A stretch of DNA of 64,000 bases from Chrysomallon squamiferum (lineage: Eukaryota; Mollusca; Gastropoda; Neomphalida; Peltospiridae), in NCBI GenBank assembly GCA_012295275.1, contig CM022665.1:26926946-26990945 (forward strand), written 5' to 3'. Shown piece by piece: positions 49,228 through 61,127 of the stretch (position 1 is the first letter of the stretch; every line of letters begins with the position of its first letter). The position numbers were made by a program, and so were the translations under genes. Below the pieces are notes generated by a model. It was not told the origin of the DNA. It worked only from the letters and a program-made list of their open reading frames with translations, and searched no databases.

Positions 49228-50000
49228 GCTATAGTCGACAAAATTAAATTTCATGAACAGAAAGAAAATCATCAAATAATTTAAAAAACAAAAAGACTGA
49301 AATAAAGAAATATGTGTGTTTGCAAATATATGAATGTATGTATGTATGTGTATATGATATATATGTATCTACGTATGTATGTCTGTGTGTATGTATAGAC
49401 GGAGAGAGACAGGCAGAGGAAGGTTTCAAGGTGGAATTTACTGCTTATATTTCACGAAAATTTAGTCAGTCACTAATCTAACAAAATACAAAAGGCAACA
49501 ATAGTTTCTTTTATGCCATTTCACTTAAACTTTGTTACTGTTCACTGAAATGTACTAAGAATGCAATTATTTTTCAAAGCATTTATATCAACAAAATATA
49601 GTTTCTGTTCAAAAAAGAACATTCATCATCCAGTCTTTTTCTTCGTCTATAGCTCTTTGTTCTTTTGTTTTTCTTTTCGCTACCTCTCATTCGTAAGCAC
49701 TGTTTCTTCCATTAAGAATCAACAAACGGCTTCGATTTGTGTCTGCCTAAAATCTCTCACTTGATTTTGAAATGATCAGTAACTTGCGTGATAAAAATGT
49801 GCCTCCTGTCAGCAGATTTTTATCTGTTCGATTCAGCGTCACAATCACAATCATCATAATAGTCCTGATTCTGACTCAGAATATCTGACTTTTATACTGA
49901 CGTTTGTTTTCATCACTGCATAAGTAGATGAGTCTTACGCCTTTCCTTAAAATAATAATAAAAAAAAAAAAAAAAAAAGAAGAAAAAGTAATAAGTTAGC
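48430..50000. other. sequence between PBL-B and PBL-C; no confirmed exon
   Basis: It holds a compound ATT/TTTA minisatellite (48649-48773, three copies of about 36 bp), a (GT)n run (49184-49224) and AT-rich sequence. On the minus strand a short frame at about 49889-49824 (SDILSQNQDYYDDCDCDAES) looks protein-like but has no good acceptor in the right phase. Confidence 0.45.
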
Positions 50001-50463
50001 AGTGACTATAGAATTATCTGATACTGTCTTTACTTAATTTTTAGTACGCAGCTCTGAATATCGTGGATATCTGGGCATCCAGTTACGTAATAGCATTTAT
50101 TCTCATTGATGTCAGAAGTTAAAATAATAATAATTATAATCGGAGTAAAACTCTATTAATAATGTTGTAATATTATTATAATTCAGTGTTATAATTAATA
50201 TCTTTGCAGTTCTGCCTATGGAACAAAATAAAAACATTATATTGAAATAATAATAATAGTTAATAATAATAATTATTATTTTGTCCGTGAAACACTAGAT
50301 ACTTTTATTTTTTAAAATTTACTGCGGTAGTAGTAACAGAGGTAATTGTGTTGTAGCAATAGTAATAGTAGTAGCAGCAGCAGCAGAGACTGCAGTAGTG
50401 GAAATTGTAATATAAATAATAGTAGTAATAGCAGAAACAGTAACAAAAACAATAATGTTAATG

Positions 50464-50495
<32 letters not shown>

Positions 50496-50499
50496 TTAC

Positions 50500-50890
50500 C
50501 TTTTTGATATTCTTCAATGACACGTCTGACTTTGTAATTCATAAGGGGATCACTTCGAATACGAACAGAAACACCTCCACAATTTGTTTTATATGCCCGA
50601 CGAAAATGAAATGTATTGAATGGCACTACGTTCACTGTAACAGTGTTGACTAATCCAGCCGATTCTAACTGTTTCAGTAAGAACAGTCGTCGGTTTCCAT
50701 TAACTACATAGTACTTTCCTCCAAACTCCATGACTTTCATCTTAGGCAGTACTGTCTCCGGTCTTTCGCTTATTTGAAGCAGATCTTTCAAAGAATCATC
50801 TAAGTTTCGATTATCAGGAACGCCAAAATGACTGTTTATGTTGTTATGTGCGAAAAAAAGCTCCGACGGCTTAAACGACATTTGAGGCAT
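50500..50890 (-). CDS. PBL-C: divergent ParB-like gene, exon 1
   Basis: Exon 1 gives 130 codons from ATG at 50890 (a second ATG four codons on is equally possible) to the family phase-1 donor at 50500. The core reads VVNGNRRLFLLKQLE, with Asn replacing the usual Asp, and GGVSVRIRSD near the end. Reading past the donor gives a polyleucine tail from an ATT/AGT microsatellite, which is intronic. A possible last exon at 50070-50030 (DIHDIQSCVLKIK-stop) has the right phase but a poor acceptor. It sits head to head with CMTR1, 2.9 kb apart. This copy exists only in the right segmental copy. Confidence 0.65.
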
Positions 50891-50957
50891 ATTGATATTA
50901 TGTTTGATGCTCGCAATACTGATCCGTTATAATTGACAGTGTTAGATCAGAAATTCT

Positions 50958-50965
50958 ATTTTATA
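50958..50965 (-). promoter_or_regulatory. TATA-like box of PBL-C
   Basis: TATAAAAT on the minus strand, about 70 bp before the start codon. Just upstream a half ISRE (GAAAGTGA, 50978-50985) lacks its second GAAAC. Confidence 0.45.
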
Positions 50966-50985
50966 CCACTTTAAATAGAAAGTGA

Positions 50986-52426
50986 TTAGTTCAGGGAATT
51001 TTATTTTATGTTCCAGAACATTCGCTTGGGTGGCTGTGACAGATTCTGACTGATTTCGTAAGCCGAAACTGAGAATTTCTACTTTCATTTTGATAAACAT
51101 TTATTCTTAGTAGCGGTAGTAGTAGCAATGGGATCTATTATCGCGCTTATTAAAATGTAATTTTACACACCCGAAAGAGGCATTTAAAAATAAAATAAAT
51201 AAAAGACATACTTGGGGAATTCCTTTATCTCTCGTAAGAGTTATTTATAGTACTGAGCTGTAACATTTAATATAAAATGATTAAGTTTTCTGTACATCAG
51301 ACTGCGAAATTTTTTATTGCAGCAAGAAAACTAATAGCAATAATAATGGTGATAGTGGTCGCAGTAGAAGCAACCTTGAAATATTCATTTTAATTAGTCA
51401 TTATAGAACAATTACATACAAAATATTGTATGATTTTTCCACTTATCTTGATAGTAGTATTCATCACCAAAAATATGTAGATCTTTAAAGAGGGATGTAG
51501 TCTTAACTTTCTAACCATTAAACTTAAGTCTGCTATTACCATTAATAATAATAATAATAATAATCAAACTCAGACTGAAACTATTAACTGAAAGAATCCG
51601 CCACTTTGAAACCAATTACATTATATATGACAAATGTACATTATTAAACGGATGAAAAAAAAAATGTATCTTTCCTTACTTTCACGTTTTGGTGTAATCA
51701 TATTCAGGTGATATTACAACTTACATTACACAAATAAAAATTACCTTTTAATACTGAAACTTGACATACTGCCAAGTTAAACAATAATTCGTTGTTATCA
51801 ATGTTCCACTTCTTTTCTTTTTCTTCTTACAGAAACAAATTACCTGAATGTACGTATTTGTCAGTACGTGCGTATGTGCATGTATGTAATTGAATGTAAT
51901 CATTCTGTTACTTTGAAATACTTCTGAACTGCAATAAGTGGAATAATAACAACAACAACAATAAAAAAACATTTATAATAACATAATAATACTAACAACA
52001 TCAACAACAACAACACTAACAATAATGCACAAACCTGTGTTTAATTAGTGCGTATACATCTTTTCTAGTATTGCAAATATTTTTATATCAGGTAGATGAC
52101 ACCAAACGTAATTCTAGACGTAGTATTTAAAGAACAAGATTTTCTTATCTATAAAAACTGAGAGTTACTAGTGAAAATATAATGATTAAAGATTTTCTTA
52201 ATTCTGTATTATTGCGTAACTGTAATAAAATACAAAAATACTATTGATCATCAAGCAGCTAGGGCGTATCCAGCTTTTCTAATGAGGGGGGGTCCATGAC
52301 AAAAATGGCACCTAATATTTTGAAAAGGCATTATTGAAAAATTACTCACGGTTCACATGGACCATAATATAATATTGCTACAAAAGGGACGCAGAAATTT
52401 AAAAAAATATATATATATCTATATGT

Positions 52427-52461
<35 letters not shown>

Positions 52462-53020
52462 TTGTAAAAAAACTAACTAAAAAACTAAAAATTCTAATTA
52501 AAAGGGGGATTTCTCAAATTAACCCAACCCAGTGCAATTAATCGTTGATAAAATGTGTCCTTGAACGATATGCATAGTGTAAATTTTTTGATGATATACC
52601 ATTGAATCAAATGATAAGAAAACTCTGCAGTGATATCCAGTATGGCTATTTATGTGATAAACAATGACACACGAACTAATTTGATTAAAACACAAAATTA
52701 TAGAATAGCGTAAATCGAAAAAATTGCGTGCTTGAGGGCTTGAATAAACATAATCCAAACGGATACTTTATCCCTATATTTTCAATACTTTTATCCCATT
52801 TCATATTCAGGACATCCCAAGGCTTCGAAAATAAATGTTTTGTTAAGATATGTGAGGGGTACAGGGTGTTATTTTTAGCCTATGACTTAAACACACAAAC
52901 ACAAACGCACACAAGCGCGCGCTTGCGAAGCATTAATAAAATTAAAAAGTTTACAAGGGAGACAATTTAAAAACAAAAACGAAATCTTTTATATGTAAAA
53001 CTATATTATTTGTTTACTTC
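50986..53020. other. intergenic between PBL-C and CMTR1
   Basis: No exon can be supported. There are ATA/ATT repeats (51542-51565), a (TA)n run (52424-52458) and AAC-type repeats (51949-52020). An AATGAAAG IRF-like core is at about 51083-51092 on the minus strand. Confidence 0.45.
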
Positions 53021-53027
53021 TAGGATT

Positions 53028-53065
53028 TTCGTTTCGAAAGTAGTTTTGTTGTTGAAAGTGAAACG
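53028..53065. promoter_or_regulatory. paired IRF/ISRE-like sites upstream of CMTR1
   Basis: GAAAGTGAAACG at 53054-53065 matches the ISRE consensus in 11 of 12 bases. About 20 bp upstream, TTTTCGTTTCG carries on the minus strand AAACGAAA, a second IRF core. They lie about 690 bp before the CMTR1 start codon, where a non-coding first exon and promoter would be expected, because the first coding exon begins at an acceptor (53720). Confidence 0.55.
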
Positions 53066-53750
53066 AGTGTTATACTGCCACAGTTAACTATGTGTACCTT
53101 TCCTTTATTTAGTAAGCAAATCATCTCCTGTATTATAAACAGCAAATAGTCTTCGAGCCCCGAGTTACATATTTTGATATCACTGTCCTATTACCCACAC
53201 GTCTTAACGGTTAAGTTAACGGTTAACCAAAATTAATAAATAGCTGAAGTGTGATTATCATTACAATGATTATGATTATAAAATATAATTATTTATTCAA
53301 TATATTAATGAAATTGAATATTATTATATTATGAATATGTATAATCTTGATTATTGATTACTTTATACTTGTAATACAATTCAGCATTATTTTGGAAAAA
53401 GAACATGTAAATATTACATGAATTATTTTAACTTAAGATTAGACTGGAATATAAGCAACTGATATCCAGAAATTGCTTGAGTATTCAATATTTTAGAATT
53501 ACATATTCTTAAGTCTGCAGACTTCAAGTTGGTTTTCTAACATTTTCAGAAAATGACTTCCACACACTAACAAGTAATGTTATTCAGTATTATACATTAT
53601 TTAATTACTGTAGATAAGAATCAGTTATGTATCAATATATTTTACATTTTATGCTAATATTAAAATTATGCTGCTTCATTTTAATACTGATAATATTGTT
53701 ATATAAACATTATCTCTCAGATTCTGGTGTTGAATGTTAAAAAAGTCAAA

Positions 53751-55258
53751 ATGTCTGCTGAAAGTCATCACAAGACAAACTTAGTTGGTAAAGTGAAGAC
53801 CAGGTTATTGCTTAGAAAAAGACCACATGAAACCATGAAGTCCACAGACACTCAGTTTGAACAAAAACATGGCAGTGGTGATCCAGAAAATTCTAGACAT
53901 TATAATGTGCCTTACTTTAAAAATAAACCTAGCTCAGAGATACAGTCGGATGAGCCATCTCGTGTAGGATTTGGTGGTAATGGAGAAGGCAACCAGTTTG
54001 GCAAAATGCAGTTTGATAATAGTTTTAGTGAAAAATCCAGTGAAGATGAATCAGATGGGGAACTGCATACCAAGTACATTAAAACAAACAAAGATGCACA
54101 GCCAGCTGAATCCAGTTCAGTTGTTGGTCGGATGATGGTACAGTATTCAGAAACCAAATCTTTATCCTTCTTTTCATTTTAAGACAAAAATGATAGTAAA
54201 CATGAAATAAAATGAAGATAAAGCCCATCCAGTTTTTATTATAATAAATAAATTATCAGCCGATGGCAGTACCAGGAACATAAATAAATTGTTGTTTTCT
54301 AAATGATATACATACATATATATTTTATGGAATATGCATTTTAAATATTTTATTTTGCTTCTATAATTTGTAGTATTTTTTTAAAGTGTATAAGGATAAT
54401 AATCTGATATAGTTCTTGCTCTCAAACACTTATTTATTTAATGTTTTTTGTTTGCAAATAATGAAATTTACTGTATTAAAAATAAATCTTTTCTTTTTTC
54501 TTTTCTTTTTACATTGAAAGACTATACAAATCTATTTGATTAAACAATGTAGAATTTCAGATGAAATTGCATTCAAGTGACAGCTCTTAGATATAATTGC
54601 ATATGTGATATGTACATTGAACAAATGAGAACATTTCTCATGGTAAAATGTTTTTTTTTGACAATCTGCCTGACTCAAACATTTCTGTACAAGGCTTTAA
54701 TTATTTCATTTTTTGTTTAACATCAAACTTTTTTCCATCATTACTTTTTTCCATCATTACTTTTCAAGTTTTAAATATCTAATTAGTTCAGAATAAATTA
54801 CAGTATATTCTTTCAGTGTGAAACCAGCAATATGATAATTTACTCATTTATGTGTTAAGAAACTGACATATTTTATCATATAGTGTTGAATGTGGAGTAT
54901 TTTATGTATTTATTTATTTTTATAATTTTTTTAAATTTATTTATTTTTGATGTCTAAATAACTTAAATTTGTTCTTTTAGGCTAAGATGGGTTACAAGGA
55001 AGGCAAAGGTCTGGGAAAGTTTGGTCAGGGTCGTGTTCAGATTGTTGAGGCTTCAAAACATAGAGGACGACGGGGACTTGGTATGAAACTGGAAGGACTG
55101 GAAGCTACTGATGTTGAGTGGAATTTTGAAATGGAAGAGGTAAAATACTTTTGGTGTTAATTTATTTATGACGTGAAGGTTTTTTTCCTTCATTGATGTT
55201 ATTTCTTTTCTTTTCTTTTTTTTTTATTTTTTTGATATATCAGATTTCCTTATTTATG

Positions 55259-55292
<34 letters not shown>

Positions 55293-56522
55293 TTATTAAT
55301 AAGTGAACTTTTAAAAAAAAATTATAAATTAAAAAAAATAAAACAATTGTTTTGGTTTATTAAAATAAAGAAATAACTTGACTTTTTTTTTTTTTTTAAT
55401 TTGGGTGTGTTCAGAGATGGTGGTATTGTTTTTTAACTGCAGGTTGCTGTTGAGGAAGAGGTGGAGTGGATTCCATCTTGCCAGCTACCTGTTCCGTCTC
55501 TAGATGAAATGTTGTCATGGAAAGTTATTGGCCCAGTGAGTTATTTGTGTTTCTTCATCTTTTTTTAATCATTCCTGTACAAGCTTAATAAACAATAGGC
55601 CTAAATATAAATAATAACTTTTATTAATCCTGTTATTGACAGTTTGAATTTTAAAATAAAACTTTATTGTCTTCATAGTGTTATTATTTAATAAAAATTA
55701 TTTTCTGTTAATACAAGCTAACTTTTTCTTCCATTAAAGATTTATTGAGTTTAACCCTTTGAACCCGCCAGGCCAGTTTTCCGGCCTGAGTGTATAGTAT
55801 ATGCATCCACTCGGCTGCTTTACCAGCCTCCATTTGTTTGTTTACTCCTTGATATCTAGCAACTATTCAACCAATCAGAGACTGTTTTACTTTGCAGTTT
55901 CCACTCATATGCTCAGCAATACTTCAGGCAGGAAGCTTTGAGAATTTTTTTAACACACCAGGCCAATTTTACAGCCTGAACGTGTAGTATATATACCTTC
56001 AAGGCCACTTTACCAGCCTCCGTGTGAGTTTGTTTACACCTTGATATCCTAGCAACAGTTTCTGCTCCTATATTCGGCCATACTTTTGGCAAAATATTGC
56101 AGATCTTTTTAGTATTTTTCACTATAAGAGCGGTAAGAAAGTGACAACTGAGCAGGCATTACGAATGTTTACATTCCATGTGTTTGTTGAAAAACTCTGC
56201 CATGAACTTGTAGGCAGTTATCGCTGTCTATTATCGGTGAAAGAGCCCCCCATGCAATATCAAAAAATAGGTGTGTAGTATGTTTGGAAAAGCACAACAA
56301 AGCCAGCCAACAAAATCCTAGTGCTGCATATAAGGACCTTCCCAAAAAGTCAAAAACAGTTTACTGGTGTAACTAATGTAAGGTTTTCTTGTGCATCGGG
56401 TTACCACAGCAAAACTGCTGGCATGATTTTTTGGCAAATTTTCACTGGGAGCTCAGGGTGAAGACCATATAAGGATGGAGTCATAGGGTTCAAAGGGTTA
56501 ATGTATCTGTTTGTTTGTTTGT

Positions 56523-56560
<38 letters not shown>

Positions 56561-59500
56561 TAGTTTTTTTAATAGCCAGCGTATCATATAAGTTTGTTAT
56601 TTCTTTTATGTTAAATCTTTTTTTCTTTTTTTTTAATCTTTAACAACAATGTCTGTAATCTTGCAGAAAAAGAGAACAATTGATGATGAAGACAGATTTT
56701 GCCCTGCTAAGCTTGTAAAACTTATAATAAACTCAAAGGTATTTATTTTTATTTCCTTTCCTATTTTACTAACATGTAATTACATCTATTTTTTTTATTA
56801 CTTATGTTATATACTATTAAAATATTTCTTCTAAACTAAGCCATTTTATATTTTTAAAATTTTATTTATTTTTCTTTCCATTATTTCATTGCTTAAATTA
56901 TTGATGGATATGTAAATAAATATAGAGAAAAGATAAAACATTCTACATTTATTTTATTGAAAATTATTTATGGTCTGGATTTTTCACAGTAAGGCTCAAA
57001 GATTTCCCCTGGGTTTTTTTTTGGTTGTGATAAAGAATGTTTAAGTTCTCATAATTATTCCTTGAATTACGTTAATGAGAAGTAGTGAAAATATATATAT
57101 CAGAATAAAAATATTGTTTGACAGTCTTTTAGTTTCTTTTTCAAATTTAGGTTATTAAAATTTTGACAAGTCTGAATGGATTTTACTTTTTTAAAGAATG
57201 TTTTTGATCTGCTGGAACCAGAAGAAATGCGAAGAGCAAGAACTCGATCGAATCCTTATGAAACAATCCGAGGAGTTTTCTTTTTAAACAGGTTGAATTC
57301 AGTCTTGTATACTTTAATAAAATCGCTGATACACAAGAGATTTAGTACCATGTTTTTACAGGTTTCAGATTAATCTTAAAGTTAATTATATAATTAAATA
57401 AATATCTTTTTTTTTTTTTAAAGTTTTATTAATGAAAATATTTCAAATGTTTCAAATCACTTTATTTCAGGATTTCCAATCATTCACATATAACTGACAA
57501 ATCTAGGTGGGAAATACTACAACTTAGGAAATTATTTGTCTAACAAACTAACTTAAAAGAAAATATTTTTGAACGTATTTATTTTCCTTATTTCAGGGCG
57601 GCTATGAAAATGGCAAATATTGACGCAGTGCTTGATTTCATGTTTACCAATCCCAAAGATGCAAATGGTGTAAGTATTTTTTATTTAACACTAACCCAAA
57701 GCACTGTTGTTAAGAAATAAAAACATATTTTATAAGTAACTCTCTTATAAAACATCCCTTTTTCAGCATCCAGTTGTTGGTAGTAATGAACTTCTCTATT
57801 TTGCTGATATCTGTGCCGGTCCAGGAGGATTTAGTGAATATGTTCTATGGAGAACAAAGGGAGATTCCAAAGGTTTTGGTTTCACTCTAAAGGGCAACTG
57901 TGACTTCAAACTGGAGGATTTCTTTGCAGGACCTTCAGAGATGTTTGAACCTCATTACGGTAACTAAATGATTGTCTGTATGTGTCACTGTTAGTCTGCT
58001 GTAACAACAGAAGAACTGGAAAATATTTTTAATTGATGAAAGTATCACAGTGTTTTTTGTTTGATGAAGATATTGAAAAAAGATCAACTACACTGTAAAT
58101 TATTATAATACAAAATCTGACATTAGTTTGAGTGATCTCACAAATTTATTCTTTTCAGATCTTTGCCAATATATTTTCATTATAAATCTAGCTTTTATTG
58201 CCAGCACTGAAGAAGATAATGAAAACAAATATCAACTACTCGTAAATTATTCGATGTTAAAACAGTAACTGAAATTACTGATTCTTTTAAAACAAAAAAC
58301 AAAAAATAAAAATAAAAAAATGAATAAAAACAAAATCATTTATAAAGCTTAAGATGTTACATTTTAAAATGAAGAAAAAAGTTGTAATTTTTATTTTTTC
58401 CCCCACCTTTTCACCAGGTGTTGGAGGTCTTGATGGTGATGGAGATATTTTCAATCCAGCCAATCAGGAAGCTTTTACTAAGTTTGTCTTGGATCAGACA
58501 GATGGCAAAGGAGTCCATTTTGTTATGGCTGATGGGGTAAAGAAATATTTTACAGACAATAATTTTTCAATAGCTTTATTTTGTTCTGAATTTGGAAATA
58601 CAGCAGTAATCCATTTCTGAAAAAAAAAAAATGAATGGATACACTGAACAAACTTTCGTATACTGATGTTCTTAAAAAGATAAAACAAATAAAAGCAGAT
58701 TTTGCAACCAATGTTAAATATGGTGGCCATGACAGAGGAGTTTGCTTTGGAGAAAAATACAAAAAAAGCTGCAGTCATCAGTGACAGACTATTTCTCAGC
58801 TGACGCTTGATAGATGTTTAACATTTGTAATAAAACATACTCCAGGTTCAGGTCATTTTAATCTTGATAAATCAGCACTTTGTTTAAAACAGTGTATCAC
58901 TTCGGTTCCAAGTGAATCTGGTTTTGGCAGATTCCATTGTGTGTATGTGTGTGTCTATATATGTTTGCACACACAGAGACACATTTTTTTAAAATTATTA
59001 TTATTTTTTTTATTATTCGTTTCAAAAGGATATGTGTTGTTTGTGTATGTGTAGTTTGTGTACACACAAACACAGACACACACACACACTTAAACATATC
59101 CAATAATAATAATAGCAATATACATTTACAGAGTTCCCCATACACAATAATTGTTCCGCTATACACTTACGGTAGTGGAAAAGAATTGACGTGGCAAAAA
59201 TGAATATAACCCTGTCTAGGGAGCAATTTGCTATGAATACAGTTACATAGCAGGGTCTTACACAATAGCAATAGTTGAAGCAGGAACAGTTTATTAATCA
59301 TAGGCTTCACAGAAGAGATTATATTTAAAATTGGCCTCAGTAAGTTACTTTAATTTTTAAAAATATGGTTAAAAGCAAAAAAGTAAAAATATATAAGAAG
59401 GTGCATGCTTGATATTGTCATTTGATAAGGTAGTAGATTGTGATTCATCCACCCACAAACATAAACACACACACATATAAATAAATTAAATGCATAAACT

Positions 59501-60549
59501 TGACAACTAATAACTGATAAAATGTTTTAAAATGTTCATTCATTCAAGTTCATACATTTTTATTTTGATATTTTTAAATATAGCAATAAACAGGGAAACC
59601 TGCTTCACCAAATTATTTATATGCACTTTCAACAGCCTTTGATAACCCAGTCATGAAGAATAGGCTATAAAACATTATTTATGTTAATTTATTAGAGAAA
59701 TGCCTTTTGAAATGGACAGCACTGACATGAAAAAAAGGCATTCTGGGTGGTATTTAATGGAGTATTTCTTCTAAGTAATAAGATTTTTGAAAATGTTTTT
59801 CAAGGGTTTCTCTGTAGAAGGACAAGAAAACATTCAAGAGATTCTGTCCAAACAGCTGTACCTCTGTCAGTTCCTTGTAGCTTTGTCAATTCTTCGGGAA
59901 GGTAATATTTAAATTTCCTTTAGATAATTCTCTTGCTGCTAAGAATAAATAATTTGTAAACAAAAAACTCATTTGTGTTCACTCTTTCTGTTCTTTTTCC
60001 ATTTTGAAAATTGAATTTGAAAAATAATGCAAATACTTTATTACTTGATTTTAAAAATTTGAGATATTTTGTTCAGTGGTTTGTTTTACTTATGTATTCT
60101 AATATTACAATATAAACGTTTCATTTATTTATATATATTTGTAGGTAATAATAATAATTATTATTATTATTGCTTTTTTAAATTTATATTTATATGTAGA
60201 TGTTAAATTGACTGTATAGTTATATGTTTATGCATGAGTATATAAAATATTAAATATGTTTCTGTTTTTACTGTTATATTACATTTATTATTATTATTGT
60301 TATTATTTTTAATTATTATTTTTTATACCATTGTTGCAGGAGGAAACTTTGTCTGCAAGTTGTTTGACTTGTTTACTCCCTTCAGTGTAGGTCTTGTTTA
60401 TCTGATGTACCGAGCATTCAACCAGGTGTCCATCTTCAACCCAGTGACCAGTCGCCCAGCTAATTCAGAAAGGTAGCTTTTTTGTAATATGTATGTTTTT
60501 AAATATGTTAAATTTTGTTGATGGTTAATATATATTATTAATATATGGT

Positions 60550-60600
<51 letters not shown>

Positions 60601-61081
60601 TGTGTCAGTTTAATTTCCAAAAAACTGATACATATTTTGTTTTTCTATGCTAACAGTATTTTTTTATTATTATTCCATTCAGTTCCTGATTTTAATGGCA
60701 ATTTCTGTTTGCTCAAAAATATATTTAACAAACAAAAATATCTGACATATGTATTTGTTATATATAGTTATACCAAAGACTGAAATTTAAACATTTTTTT
60801 CCCATTCCAGATACATCATTTGTAAAGGCAGAAGACCAGACAGTGAACCTGTTTTGGAATACATGAGACATATTAACCGTGACCTGTGTAAACTTCTCAC
60901 ATCCACATCCACAGAAGATGTTAATGAAATTGTCCCATTTGAAATGTTGAAGACTGATGAGAAGTTTTTTCAGTACATCAGAGAATCCAATGAAATGTTA
61001 GTTGGACATGTTTAAACATATAATTATTCTAGTAACTGCAGATAACATATATTAATCCATTCACAGAAGAATAAGGAATGA

Positions 61082-61127
<46 letters not shown>

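Noticed and set aside
49824-49889. Acidic peptide frame as a 3' exon of PBL-C
   Set aside because: The acceptor is poor and the protein-like frame does not fit the phase-1 donor of exon 1.
50312-50499. Polyleucine C-terminal tail on PBL-C suggesting a membrane segment
   Set aside because: It begins exactly at the conserved splice donor and is a translated ATA/AGT microsatellite, so it is intron read-through.
53912-54157. Minus-strand ORF opposite CMTR1 exon 1
   Set aside because: It is a shadow of the coding exon in the reverse frame.
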